Shown here: positions 1-7,149 of the stretch, piece after piece | Position numbering within the stretch: position 1 is the first letter of the stretch | How the letters are laid out: every line of letters starts with the position of its first letter | Assembly (NCBI GenBank): GCA_964549495.1 | Contig: CAZJWJ010000110.1 | Location: forward strand, 1 to 15,601 | Length of the DNA: 15,601 nt | Reading direction: 5' to 3' | DNA from: JACKBJ01 sp964549495 | Lineage (GTDB): Bacteria > Chloroflexota > Anaerolineae > Epilineales > Epilineaceae | Made by a program: the position numbers and the translations under genes | Notes under the pieces: generated by a model | What the model saw: the letters and a program-made list of their open reading frames with translations, nothing else | Databases searched by the model: none | Told to the model about the DNA's origin: nothing

Positions 1-46
1 CGCCATCGACTCGCTCGGCCGGCCCGTCTTCCCGTGAATATCGGAA

Positions 47-178
47 CTACTGGAGCCTCGGTGTCCACCGTGGACTGGCCGGCTGGCCGGCCACCCCACC
101 ACCACCGACCGCGAGCACGGCAAGCAATAGCGCTGCCTGCAGCAGCAATCGATCCGTCGCTCGTCGCGAACGATTCAC
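47..178 (-). CDS. Possible 43-codon ORF resembling a signal peptide
   Basis: A GTG codon at 178-176 is preceded by AGGAG with a 7-nt gap, a good ribosome binding site on the minus strand. The predicted peptide starts with an arginine-rich stretch (NRSRRATDR). A leucine/alanine/valine-rich core follows, then GVAGQPA, which resembles a signal peptidase site. The frame stops at TAG (49-47), so this is either a tiny ORF or the 5' end of an exported-protein gene broken by a frameshift near the window edge. No family is recognised. Confidence is low because high-GC DNA gives such matches by chance. Confidence 0.2.
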   Translation of the reverse strand: MNRSRRATDRLLLQAALLLAVLAVGGGGVAGQPASPRWTPRLQ

Positions 179-730
179 TGGGTCACTCCTGTTTCACGAT
201 TCCAAGAGAGCTTTTCGCACACCGCGTCGACCGGGCTCCACACTTCCGTTCCCACGGAGCCATCCGCATGGGGTTGGTCGCGTCGCCACAGACATTCCTT
301 GCAGCCGCTCACCGAGCCATCGCACTGCTGGCGCCTGAGCGCGAAGACTTGCCCTCGCCAAGCAAGAACTCGGCACTGTCGCCTCAGGACACATGGCACC
401 GTCTGCGCCCGCTGTTGGCACCGACACACCTGCATCTCGAGTCGCTACACTTTCCATGTGGGCGCGGGCTGCGCCTGCATAGGGGGGGATGATGGGTCTC
501 CAAGTGCTGGTGAGAACCTCCAAGGAATTCGCGATCGAGGCCGTCGCGCGATCCGGTCGGGTCATCACCGAGTTCATGCAGGAGCTCCAGATACTGTACC
601 AAGCTGCCACGCGAGCCCCGTCCTGGGGCCGTCGGCTCGAGTCGAGCTCCGCCTCTAGAGGTCGCGCGCGCTGGGCGGGACCTCTGGCACACCGGCCGAT
701 TCCGAAGACACGAACACGCAGGAGCTGGCA
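179..730. other. Stretch without a recognisable gene
   Basis: Several open frames cross this stretch on both strands, but none gives a protein that looks like a known family and none combines a good ribosome binding site with convincing composition. A minus-strand frame that runs on under the sulfotransferase is an antisense shadow. The final ~20 bases hold the sulfotransferase ribosome binding site. No RNA gene, repeat array or clear terminator was seen. It may contain degraded coding sequence. Confidence 0.4.
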
Positions 731-1654
731 ATGCGTCGCTATCGCGAGGATGACGCCGACAACGATCGTTGGCGGGGCTTCGAGCTCCGGCCGGACGACA
801 TCATCATCTCCTCGCCTTCGAAGTCGGGCACGACTTGGACCCAGCTCCTGGTGGCGCTGCTGGTCTTCGATGGTCCCGAATTCCCCGCGCCCTTGAGCCA
901 GCTGTCGCCCTGGATGGACCAGCTGACGCGGCCGCGGTCGGAGGTCTACGCGCTGCTCGACCGCCAGGAGCATCGCCGATTCATCAAGACCCACACGCCG
1001 CTCGACGGCCTTCCCGAACGTGACGACCTCCGCTATGTGTGCGTAGGTCGCGACCCGAGGGACGCCGCGGTCTCGATGATCCACCACCGGCGCAACATCC
1101 GGCGCGAGCGCTTCCGCGAGATCCTGGCATCGGCGAGGGCTGCCGACGGGCTTCCGTCACCCGAGCCCGAGACCGAGCCGACGAGCCGCCCGGCCCCGAC
1201 GGTGAGCGAGTACTTCGATCACTTCATCGACCGGGCCTGGGAGGAGGGAGACCCGCCTACATGGAGCCTGGCCTTTATCGCCCACCACTACCGAAGCTAC
1301 TGGGAGCGTCGGGACCGCGCGGAGGTCCTGCTCCTTCACTTCGCGGATCTTCGCGATGATCTCCTCGCGCAGATCCTTCGTCTCGCCACCTTCCTAGGCA
1401 TCCCCATCGACCAGGCTCGAGCACAGGATTTGGCGGCGGAGGCCCACATCGATCGAGCGCGCCGACGCGCCCTCGACGTCGCGCCCGAGGCGCACATGGG
1501 CTTCTGGCGGGACCCCGCGGCCTTCTTCCGCAACGGCAGCTCCGGGGAGTGGCAAGACGCGATGAGTCTGGCGCAACAGCAGCGCTATCTGCATCGGGTC
1601 GCCGAGCTCTTCGAGCTCGAGCTGTCGACTTGGGTACATCAGGGCTCGCGCTAG
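731..1654 (+). CDS. PAPS-dependent sulfotransferase
   Basis: The 307-residue product is a cytosolic-type sulfotransferase, predicted to move a sulfuryl group from 3'-phosphoadenosine-5'-phosphosulfate (PAPS) to a hydroxyl or amine of an unknown acceptor. The 5'-phosphosulfate loop is at residues 28-40 (SPSKSGTTWTQLL). The likely catalytic histidine is His88 in IKTHTP. The 3'-phosphate motif is at 105-115 (VGRDPRDAAVS), and a C-terminal FFRNGSSGEW near 265-274 matches the RKGxxGDW-type motif of the family. Length is normal. ATG 731 was chosen because AGGAG lies at 720-724, 6 nt upstream. There is no signal peptide or membrane segment. The gene converges on the Rpn gene 81 bp away and has no evident link to the defence genes. 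The family call is firm; the substrate cannot be inferred. Confidence 0.9.
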   Translation: MRRYREDDADNDRWRGFELRPDDIIISSPSKSGTTWTQLLVALLVFDGPEFPAPLSQLSPWMDQLTRPRSEVYALLDRQEHRRFIKTHTPLDGLPERDDLRYVCVGRDPRDAAVSMIHHRRNIRRERFREILASARAADGLPSPEPETEPTSRPAPTVSEYFDHFIDRAWEEGDPPTWSLAFIAHHYRSYWERRDRAEVLLLHFADLRDDLLAQILRLATFLGIPIDQARAQDLAAEAHIDRARRRALDVAPEAHMGFWRDPAAFFRNGSSGEWQDAMSLAQQQRYLHRVAELFELELSTWVHQGSR

Positions 1655-1735
1655 TCGGACTCGCCGCAGGTCTTCCAGTCGTGCATGGATTGCCCTTGAA
1701 TCACCCATCCTGGACCGCGGTGCGTTCGGTGCGAT

Positions 1736-2722
1736 CTAGTCGCCACTCCCTGGCTTCAAGGAGTCACGAATGGTATCCAGGTCCCTCGCCTCGAGGATCT
1801 GCCGGTGCAAGTCCTCCAGCCGATCGGGATCGGATGTGGACTCGATCTGCGCAGTGAGCGCCAGACCTTCTTCACCGAAGCGAAATGCCAACAGCCTTCG
1901 GATGGCATCGAGGAAGGCTGACTGACGGCCGATGGCCTCTCCCTCGACTCGGCCTTCTTGGTGTAGTTGCTCAGCGATCGTGGCCACGGTACTCCCTCCT
2001 AGATCCGGTAGAGCGACTTCTGCCGCCAACTGGATGTCTTCTCGGGTCAGCGACGCTCTCACACCAAAAGTATAATGGACCAGAGCCTGCAAGACCCCGG
2101 TGGCAGTGGACTGTTCGTCGATGGCGCGGATGAGACTGGCAATCTCGATCACTTCCGAGATGCTGACCTGCTGCCACATCGCCCGCAGCGCCAAGAGCGC
2201 AACGCGGACCTTGACCTCGCCGACGATCGCCTCGGCATCCTTCGCGGGCAAGTCCAGCAGTTCGAAGTCGAACCGCGGCCAGTAGCGCCGCATTGCCTCC
2301 GGGCCTTCGAATAGATCCTCGAAGCGCCGTGCTTGCCACCTCCTTCGCCCGTTGTAGACCACCAGAGGTACGATCGGCCAGAGCGCCTCGCCGGGGCTTT
2401 CTCGCTGGTCGCGCTCCCAGATCCGGACACAGTAGCGCAGCAGCTGGAACGCCACCTGGCGGTCCTGGTAGCTCTTGTGCTCCAGCAGCAAGTAGACCCG
2501 AGCCTGACCACCCTCGCGTAGTCGGGCGTGAAAGAGCAAGTCGCCCTGCTGGCCTCGCAAGTCTTCGTCGACAAAGCTGCCGTCCTGCCGCACCAGGCTC
2601 GTCGTGTCGATCTGCGCGACGACCTCGGCGGGAAGGTAATGCTGTAGCAACTCGGCCGCTGCTCCCGGATCGCCGAAGCTGAGCTTGAAGTAGTGATCGT
2701 GTGGATTGCCCGTTTCGGCCAT
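1736..2722 (-). CDS. Rpn-family PD-(D/E)XK nuclease (recombination-promoting nuclease / Transposase_31)
   Basis: The predicted 328-residue protein begins MAETGNPHDHYFKLSFG, the usual opening of Rpn-type proteins, often annotated as 'putative transposase' or PDDEXK nuclease. The active-site residues appear to be Asp61 (GQQGDLLF) and Glu81/Lys83 (LLLEHKS), followed by the conserved IVPLVVYNG segment. The C-terminal third (about 215-328) is helical and charged, typical of the variable tail. Characterised Rpn proteins are DNA endonucleases that promote RecA-independent recombination, and some variants have been linked to phage defence. ATG 2722 is preferred over the longer frame because GGAGG lies 9 nt upstream and the protein then begins at the conserved segment. 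It is downstream of hsdR on the same strand, 130 bp away, so it may be the last gene of the island. No terminal inverted repeats or target duplications mark it as an insertion sequence. Confidence 0.85.
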   Translation of the reverse strand: MAETGNPHDHYFKLSFGDPGAAAELLQHYLPAEVVAQIDTTSLVRQDGSFVDEDLRGQQGDLLFHARLREGGQARVYLLLEHKSYQDRQVAFQLLRYCVRIWERDQRESPGEALWPIVPLVVYNGRRRWQARRFEDLFEGPEAMRRYWPRFDFELLDLPAKDAEAIVGEVKVRVALLALRAMWQQVSISEVIEIASLIRAIDEQSTATGVLQALVHYTFGVRASLTREDIQLAAEVALPDLGGSTVATIAEQLHQEGRVEGEAIGRQSAFLDAIRRLLAFRFGEEGLALTAQIESTSDPDRLEDLHRQILEARDLDTIRDSLKPGSGD

Positions 2723-2852
2723 GGCCGGCCACCTCCGCGACCAGCCTACCGGGGCGGAGTTCATTGGCACAAGGGCTTGGACGACGCCCTGGCGACAACT
2801 TGGCGACTGGAGCGCGACATCCGAGGCTGAAGCGATGGTGCCTGCTGTCGAG

Positions 2853-5800
2853 TTAGCCGAAGCGCTGCTTCAAGTAGGCCTGGATCTCACTGGGCTTGAG
2901 GGCCGTAGTCGCGGCCAGGGTGCGCAGGTAGAAGAACTCCTCGGTCCCCGTATCCAGGTAGACCGGGTCGGAGGCCGGGTGGCAGCGGACGACCAGCACG
3001 CGCTGGCCGCCGAAGTCCTCGAAGCGGGGTTCGACGAAGCTCATGTTGTGGGCGCCCAGCTGCTGTTTGAGCAGGTTGACCAGGTGGAGGATCAGCCTGT
3101 CCTCGCTGGCAAAGCCGTCCTGCGCCAGGCCGACCGCGTGGCCGGCATCGTCGACGCCGATGACCAGCGTGCCGCCGCGGCCGTTGAGGAAGCCGGCGAT
3201 GGTCTTGAGCGCGGCGTGCTCGATGCGCGAGTCGAACTTGCCCGTGTGCTGGTGGTAGCGCAGGGTGGCCTTGAACTCCACGTGCTCGGTCTCGCCGCCG
3301 GCGATCAGGTCGGCCAGCGGCAGGGCCGGCCCCGCCGGCTCGCGCAGGCGCACCCGCTCGTAGACGTCGCGCGCGATCTGCTTGGTGAGGTCGGCCTCCA
3401 CCTCCGGCTCGTTGAGGATCTGGGTCACCAGGTCCTCGTTGTCGGTCAGCTGCTCGATCAGCTGCTGGCGGATCACCTTGGGCATGGCCAGCATGAAGTT
3501 GTCGAACTCGTTGGCCAGGGCCCACTCGCGCACCTGCGGATCGTCGGCGGCGCGGATGGTGATCCGGTCGAAGACCAGCTGGTCGTCCCGGCTGAAGTTG
3601 GTGCCGTGGCGATCGTTGATCACGTCGATGATCTCCGACAGCTTGGCCTTCTCGTCCTCCTTGCCGGTCCCAACGTCGCTGGGACCCTTGACCGTCTTGC
3701 CCGGCTCCAGCTGGATGGACCCCTCGCGGATCTTCTCGATGCGGTAGTAGGCCAGGTCCACCTCGCCGCCCAGGTCCAGCGGCGTGTGGTCGCCCGGGCG
3801 GGGCAGCTTGGCCAGTAGGAAGCGGCCGTAGGTGTAGAGGCGCTCCAGCTCGATGTCGCTGTAGGGCATGATCTGGGCCAGGAAGGCGTAGAGCCGCACG
3901 AAGGCCGTCAGCTTGGCGCGGAAGAGCTCTTGCTGCTCGTCGTCCAGGGCCATGAAGCGGTCGACGCCGGGCTGGAGCCAGAGGTTGAGCTTGGCGTGGT
4001 CGCCCTTGCTGGTCTGGGCCTTGGGCTGGTAGAAGACGGCGCAGAAGGCCTCGACTTCGGAGCCGGTGAAGACCTGCATCTGCTCCAGCTCGTGCTGAAG
4101 CACGTCCAGCTGCGCGGGCTCGGCCACCTCGGCCACCATGGTCTGTTCGTAGAAGGGCTCGAAGGAGGCCTGGATCTGGTCGGCCTCGTTGACGAAGTCC
4201 AAGACGAAGGTGTCGACCTTGCCCGGGTGCTTGCGGTTCAGGCGCGAGAGGGTCTGCACGGCCTGGACGCCGGCCAGGCGCTTGTCCACGTACATGGTGT
4301 GGAGGAGCGGCTGGTCGAAGCCGGTCTGGTACTTGTTGGCCACGATCAGGATCTGGTAGTCGGGCGAGCCGAAGCGCTCGGGCAGCTGCTTCTCGGAAAT
4401 GCCGCCGTTCATGCCAGGCTCGGTGTACTCCTTGGCCGCATCGTCCGGGTCCTTGACCGATCCGGAGAAGGCCACCAGCGCCCGCGTGTCGGTGTAGCCC
4501 TGCTCGGCCAGGTACTTGTCGATGGCCTGCTTATAGCGCACGGCATGCAGCCGGCTGCCGGTGATCAGCATGGCCTTGGCCTGGCCGCCGATGCGCTGGC
4601 GCACCTTGTCGCGGTAATGCTCGACCACGATCCGGGTCTTCTGGGCGATGTTGTGCGGGTGCAGGCTCATGTACTTGCCCAGCGCGGCGGCGGCCTTGCG
4701 CTTGGGCAGGTCCGGGTCGTCGGGAATGGACTTGACCAGCCGGAAGTAGGACTGGTAGGTGGTGTAGCTGGCCAGGACGTCCAGGATGAAGCCCTCCTCG
4801 ATGGCCTGGCGCATGCTGTAGAGGTGGAAGGGCTGCGGCAGGCCGTCGGCGCCGGGCCGGCCGAAGAGCTGCAGGGTCTTGCCCTTGGGCGTGGCGGTAA
4901 AAGCAAAGAAGCTCAGGTTGGGCTGCGGCCCGCGGCTGCGCATCACCTCGACGATCTGGTCCTCGTAATCCGGCGCCTCCCCGCCCTCGGCCTCGGCGGC
5001 CTCCTCCAGGCTGCCGGCGGTCAGCACCTGCTTCATCTGCTGCGCGCTCTGGCCGGTCTGCGAGCTGTGGGCCTCGTCGACGATGACGGCGTAGCGGCGC
5101 TCGGGCAGCTCTCCGATCTTGGCCGCCACGTGGGGGAACTTCTGCAGGGTGGTGATGATGATGGGCGTGGCCTTGGCCAGGTGCTCGGCCAGCTGGCTCG
5201 AGTCCTTGTCGATGGTGGCCACGACGCCCTGCTTGTGTTCGATCTGGAAGATGGCGTCCTGCAGCTGCTTGTCCAGCACGCGCCGGTCGGTGATGACGAT
5301 GACGCCGTGGAAGCGCTTCCGATCGGCCTGGTCGTGCAGGCTCTGCAGGCGATGGGCCAGCCAGGCGATGGACATGGTCTTGCCGCTGCCGGCCGAATGC
5401 TGGATCAGGTAGTTGTGCCCCGCCCCCTCCTCCCGCGCGGCGGCCACCAGCTTGCGCACCACGTCCAGCTGGTGGTAGCGCGGGAAGAAGAGGGTCTCTT
5501 TGACCCGCGTCTTGCCATCCACCACCCGCTCGACGCGCTGCAGGTGCAGGAACCAGCCTACGATGTCCAGGAAGCTGTCGCGGGCCCAGACCTGGTCCCA
5601 CAGGTAGTGGGTCCGGTAGCCTGAGGGGTGCGGCGGGTTGCCCTGGCCGCCGTTGTGGCCCAGGTTGAAGGGCAGGAAGAAGGTCTCCGGGCCCTCCAGC
5701 CGCGTGGCAAAGAAGGCCTCCTCGGTGTCCACGGCAAAGTGGACCAGGGCCCCGGTCTTGAAGGCAAAGAGCGGCACCCGAGGATCCCGCTTGCGGTACT

Positions 5801-6320
5801 GCAGCATCGCGTCGGCCACGCTCTGCTGGGTCATGGCGTTCTTGAGCTCGACGGTGGCCACCGGGATGCCGTTCAAGAACAGCCCCATGTCCACCGACTG
5901 CTGCTGGCTCCCCGTCTCGCCCGGCACCATCCGCAGCTGCCGAACCACGGTCAGCCGGTTGGCGGCGTACTTGGCCTGCACGTCCGGGTTCAGCCCATGC
6001 GCGGGCTTGAAGTAGGCCAGCTGGATCCGCTTGCCATAGAACTTGAAGCCGCGCCGCAGCAATTCCAGCGTGCCCTTGAGCTTGCGCTCCTTGTCCAGCG
6101 CGTCCAGCAGGCCGGCCTGCATGGACTGGCCGTGCTGCGATGCCAGCTGCTGCCAGAGCGCGGGCTGCGTTGCCTGGACGAAGCCGACGAGGTCCGCGGG
6201 CACCAGCGCCCGCTCGCGGTCGTAGCCGGATGGGCTGCCGCTGGCCCAGCCTTGCTGCAGCAGAGCAGCCTCGAGCGCATCTTCGAAGGCGGCTTCGGTG
6301 TGAATGGCGGGCTGGTTCAT
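2853..6320 (-). CDS. hsdR: Type I restriction enzyme subunit R (HsdR) with C-terminal AlbA_2 domain
   Basis: HsdR is the ATP-dependent DNA-translocating and cleaving subunit. Numbered from ATG 6320 (1155 aa): the N-terminal nuclease has Asp144 and Glu158-Leu-Lys160 (VELKN). The motor shows Walker A SAGSGKT (309-315), DEAH (415-418), FTATP (474-478), TGFDQP (666-671) and SRLNR (692-696). A helical region follows to about 995. Residues ~1003-1155 form an added AlbA_2/Schlafen-type domain: GETEHVEFK, then FLNGRGGTLVIGVDD, ending EIQAYLKQRF. Ordinary HsdR proteins are about 1000-1050 aa, so the excess equals this domain. ATG 6320 is preferred over ATG 6332 because a remnant copy next to fic begins at the equivalent codon. 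Neither ATG has a good Shine-Dalgarno sequence. The gene is detached from fic by the plus-strand toxin-antitoxin cassette and probably needs its own promoter in 6321-6480. Confidence 0.95.
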   Translation of the reverse strand: MNQPAIHTEAAFEDALEAALLQQGWASGSPSGYDRERALVPADLVGFVQATQPALWQQLASQHGQSMQAGLLDALDKERKLKGTLELLRRGFKFYGKRIQLAYFKPAHGLNPDVQAKYAANRLTVVRQLRMVPGETGSQQQSVDMGLFLNGIPVATVELKNAMTQQSVADAMLQYRKRDPRVPLFAFKTGALVHFAVDTEEAFFATRLEGPETFFLPFNLGHNGGQGNPPHPSGYRTHYLWDQVWARDSFLDIVGWFLHLQRVERVVDGKTRVKETLFFPRYHQLDVVRKLVAAAREEGAGHNYLIQHSAGSGKTMSIAWLAHRLQSLHDQADRKRFHGVIVITDRRVLDKQLQDAIFQIEHKQGVVATIDKDSSQLAEHLAKATPIIITTLQKFPHVAAKIGELPERRYAVIVDEAHSSQTGQSAQQMKQVLTAGSLEEAAEAEGGEAPDYEDQIVEVMRSRGPQPNLSFFAFTATPKGKTLQLFGRPGADGLPQPFHLYSMRQAIEEGFILDVLASYTTYQSYFRLVKSIPDDPDLPKRKAAAALGKYMSLHPHNIAQKTRIVVEHYRDKVRQRIGGQAKAMLITGSRLHAVRYKQAIDKYLAEQGYTDTRALVAFSGSVKDPDDAAKEYTEPGMNGGISEKQLPERFGSPDYQILIVANKYQTGFDQPLLHTMYVDKRLAGVQAVQTLSRLNRKHPGKVDTFVLDFVNEADQIQASFEPFYEQTMVAEVAEPAQLDVLQHELEQMQVFTGSEVEAFCAVFYQPKAQTSKGDHAKLNLWLQPGVDRFMALDDEQQELFRAKLTAFVRLYAFLAQIMPYSDIELERLYTYGRFLLAKLPRPGDHTPLDLGGEVDLAYYRIEKIREGSIQLEPGKTVKGPSDVGTGKEDEKAKLSEIIDVINDRHGTNFSRDDQLVFDRITIRAADDPQVREWALANEFDNFMLAMPKVIRQQLIEQLTDNEDLVTQILNEPEVEADLTKQIARDVYERVRLREPAGPALPLADLIAGGETEHVEFKATLRYHQHTGKFDSRIEHAALKTIAGFLNGRGGTLVIGVDDAGHAVGLAQDGFASEDRLILHLVNLLKQQLGAHNMSFVEPRFEDFGGQRVLVVRCHPASDPVYLDTGTEEFFYLRTLAATTALKPSEIQAYLKQRFG

Positions 6321-6387
6321 GGGATCAAGCATGCCGCAGGGCCGCTCGACGCGCCAAAGGCTGATGTGAAATCGACCCAGATCGGCG

Positions 6388-6417
6388 TTGACGCCGGTGG
6401 TGACGCGGCACTATGCT
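6388..6417 (+). promoter_or_regulatory. Probable promoter and operator of the DUF2281/PemK cassette
   Basis: TTGACG (6388-6393) and TATGCT (6412-6417) are separated by 18 bp and fit a sigma70-type promoter about 65 bp upstream of the antitoxin start. A perfect 5-bp inverted repeat, CGGCG-ttga-CGCCG (6383-6396), overlaps the -35 box. That is where an autoregulating antitoxin complex would bind. The match is visual; no expression evidence is available. Confidence 0.5.
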
Positions 6418-6479
6418 TTCTCCACCCAGAAGCGGGTCCATTCGAAACGAGACGTGTGCAAGAGACGAGCGGAGGAATC

Positions 6480-6704
6480 ATGGCGCTTGCGGACAGGATC
6501 CATGAGCAGGTCCGGAGCTTGCCGGCCGAGCTCCAGTCCGAGGTTCTCGAGTTCGTCCAATTCTTGGTCGCCAAGGCTCGGCTGGCCCGCCAAGAGGGGC
6601 GGCCGGACGATTGGCATGAAGGGTCGCTCGCTGAGGCCATGCGCGGAATGGAAGACGAGGGGCCGGACTACTCCATGGCGGACGTGGTACGCGAGGCCCC
6701 GTGA
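6480..6704 (+). CDS. DUF2281-like antitoxin of a PemK/MazF-type module
   Basis: This small protein (74 aa) has an N-terminal amphipathic helical segment (ADRIHEQVRSLPAELQSEV, then LEFVQFLVAKARL). A charged, flexible C-terminus follows (SLAEAMRGMEDEGPDYSMADVV). The pattern is typical of DUF2281-type antitoxins, in which the N-terminal helices dimerise and the tail binds and blocks the toxin. ATG 6480 has GGAGG 4 nt upstream. Its stop overlaps the toxin start as GTGA (6701-6704), implying translational coupling with antitoxin first. It lies on the plus strand between two minus-strand genes, fic and hsdR, so it is an inserted cassette rather than part of their transcript. The antitoxin role is inferred from size, order and the partner gene; other small helical antitoxin families remain possible. 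Confidence 0.75.
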   Translation: MALADRIHEQVRSLPAELQSEVLEFVQFLVAKARLARQEGRPDDWHEGSLAEAMRGMEDEGPDYSMADVVREAP

Positions 6705-7078
6705 TCGAAGCAGGAGACGTCGTGCTCTTTCGCTTCCCACGAGCCGATCTGGAGGACGGGAAGCTTCGGCCAGCGCTGCTGCTCGGTCGCCTGCCCGGCG
6801 AGCACGGCGACTGTTTGATCTGCATGATCTCATCACAGCTTCGGCATGAAGTCGCTGGATTCGACGAAGCGATCGGTCCCGGCGACGATGACTTTGCCGG
6901 CAGCGGGCTCAAGGTTCGAAGCCTGATCCGTATCGGACGATTGGCCGTGATCGAGCGATCGATACTCGCCGGCGCCATTGGCCGTGTCGCAGACCTGCGG
7001 CTCCGCGAAATCCGGAAACGGCTTGCCGATTGGATCCTCGAACCCGGTGCAGTAGATCAGACCATGGGCCGCGGCTAG
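6701..7078 (+). CDS. PemK/MazF-like endoribonuclease toxin
   Basis: The 125-residue protein starts IEAGDVVLFRFPRAD and continues GKLRPALLL (20-28), the beta-strand and K-RP segments at the start of PemK/MazF toxins. These cleave mRNA at short sequences and stop translation. The central GSGLKVRSLIRIGRLAVI (67-84) matches the conserved 'SGL-K-S-vrv-KL' part of the fold, and a C-terminal helix (LREIRKRLADWI) closes the domain. Length is normal and the frame is intact. The GTG start is set by the 4-bp overlap with the antitoxin stop. The stop (7076-7078) lies against the stop of the hsdR remnant on the other strand, and a 13-bp inverted repeat follows. The activity is predicted from family resemblance, and the cleavage site cannot be read from sequence. 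Confidence 0.8.
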   Translation: MIEAGDVVLFRFPRADLEDGKLRPALLLGRLPGEHGDCLICMISSQLRHEVAGFDEAIGPGDDDFAGSGLKVRSLIRIGRLAVIERSILAGAIGRVADLRLREIRKRLADWILEPGAVDQTMGRG

Positions 7079-7149
7079 CGGCCGAAGTCGCCATGGCCGC
7101 GGTTGGTCGCTTCGATGGCGACTTCGGTGTGGATGGCGCGCTGTGTCAT
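7075..7149 (-). pseudogene. Remnant of an hsdR 5' end
   Basis: This 24-codon frame begins MTQRAIHTEVAIE, which aligns with the HsdR start MNQPAIHTEAAFE. The DNA agrees at 38 of 44 positions (7153-7110 against 6324-6281, including the shared TCCCATGA at the start). Its ATG overlaps the fic stop as ATGA, and GAGGA lies 6 nt upstream inside fic, so it has the coupled start that the present hsdR lacks. After codon 13 the similarity ends and the frame runs to TAG (7077-7075). The simplest reading is that hsdR once followed fic directly and that its first codons were left behind when the toxin-antitoxin cassette arrived. Confidence 0.7.
7082..7127. repeat. 13-bp perfect inverted repeat between convergent genes
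   Basis: CCGAAGTCGCCAT (7082-7094) and ATGGCGACTTCGG (7115-7127) are exact reverse complements separated by 20 nt. The pair lies just past the PemK-like toxin stop and past the fic stop, so either transcript would fold it into a stable stem. There is no T-run, so a factor-independent terminator is not clear. The right arm is part of the hsdR remnant, so the left arm is an inverted copy of hsdR codons. Confidence 0.6.

Noticed and set aside
34..492. Plus-strand open frame of 152 codons at the left edge
   Set aside because: No convincing ribosome binding site, and its proline/histidine/arginine-rich sequence resembles no protein family.
194..1087. Minus-strand open frame of 297 codons crossing the sulfotransferase start
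   Set aside because: Its second half is antisense to sulfotransferase motifs and its composition is shadow-like; no ribosome binding site or domain was seen.
1736..2722. Rpn gene as the transposase of an insertion sequence
   Set aside because: Rpn proteins are often labelled transposase, but no flanking terminal inverted repeats or target duplications were found.
3930..5624. Long plus-strand open frame of 564 codons opposite hsdR, with a 370-codon one at 2706-3818
   Set aside because: Both are antisense to the clear HsdR coding sequence, and their translations are runs of L/V/G/D/Q/H typical of high-GC shadow frames with no family resemblance.
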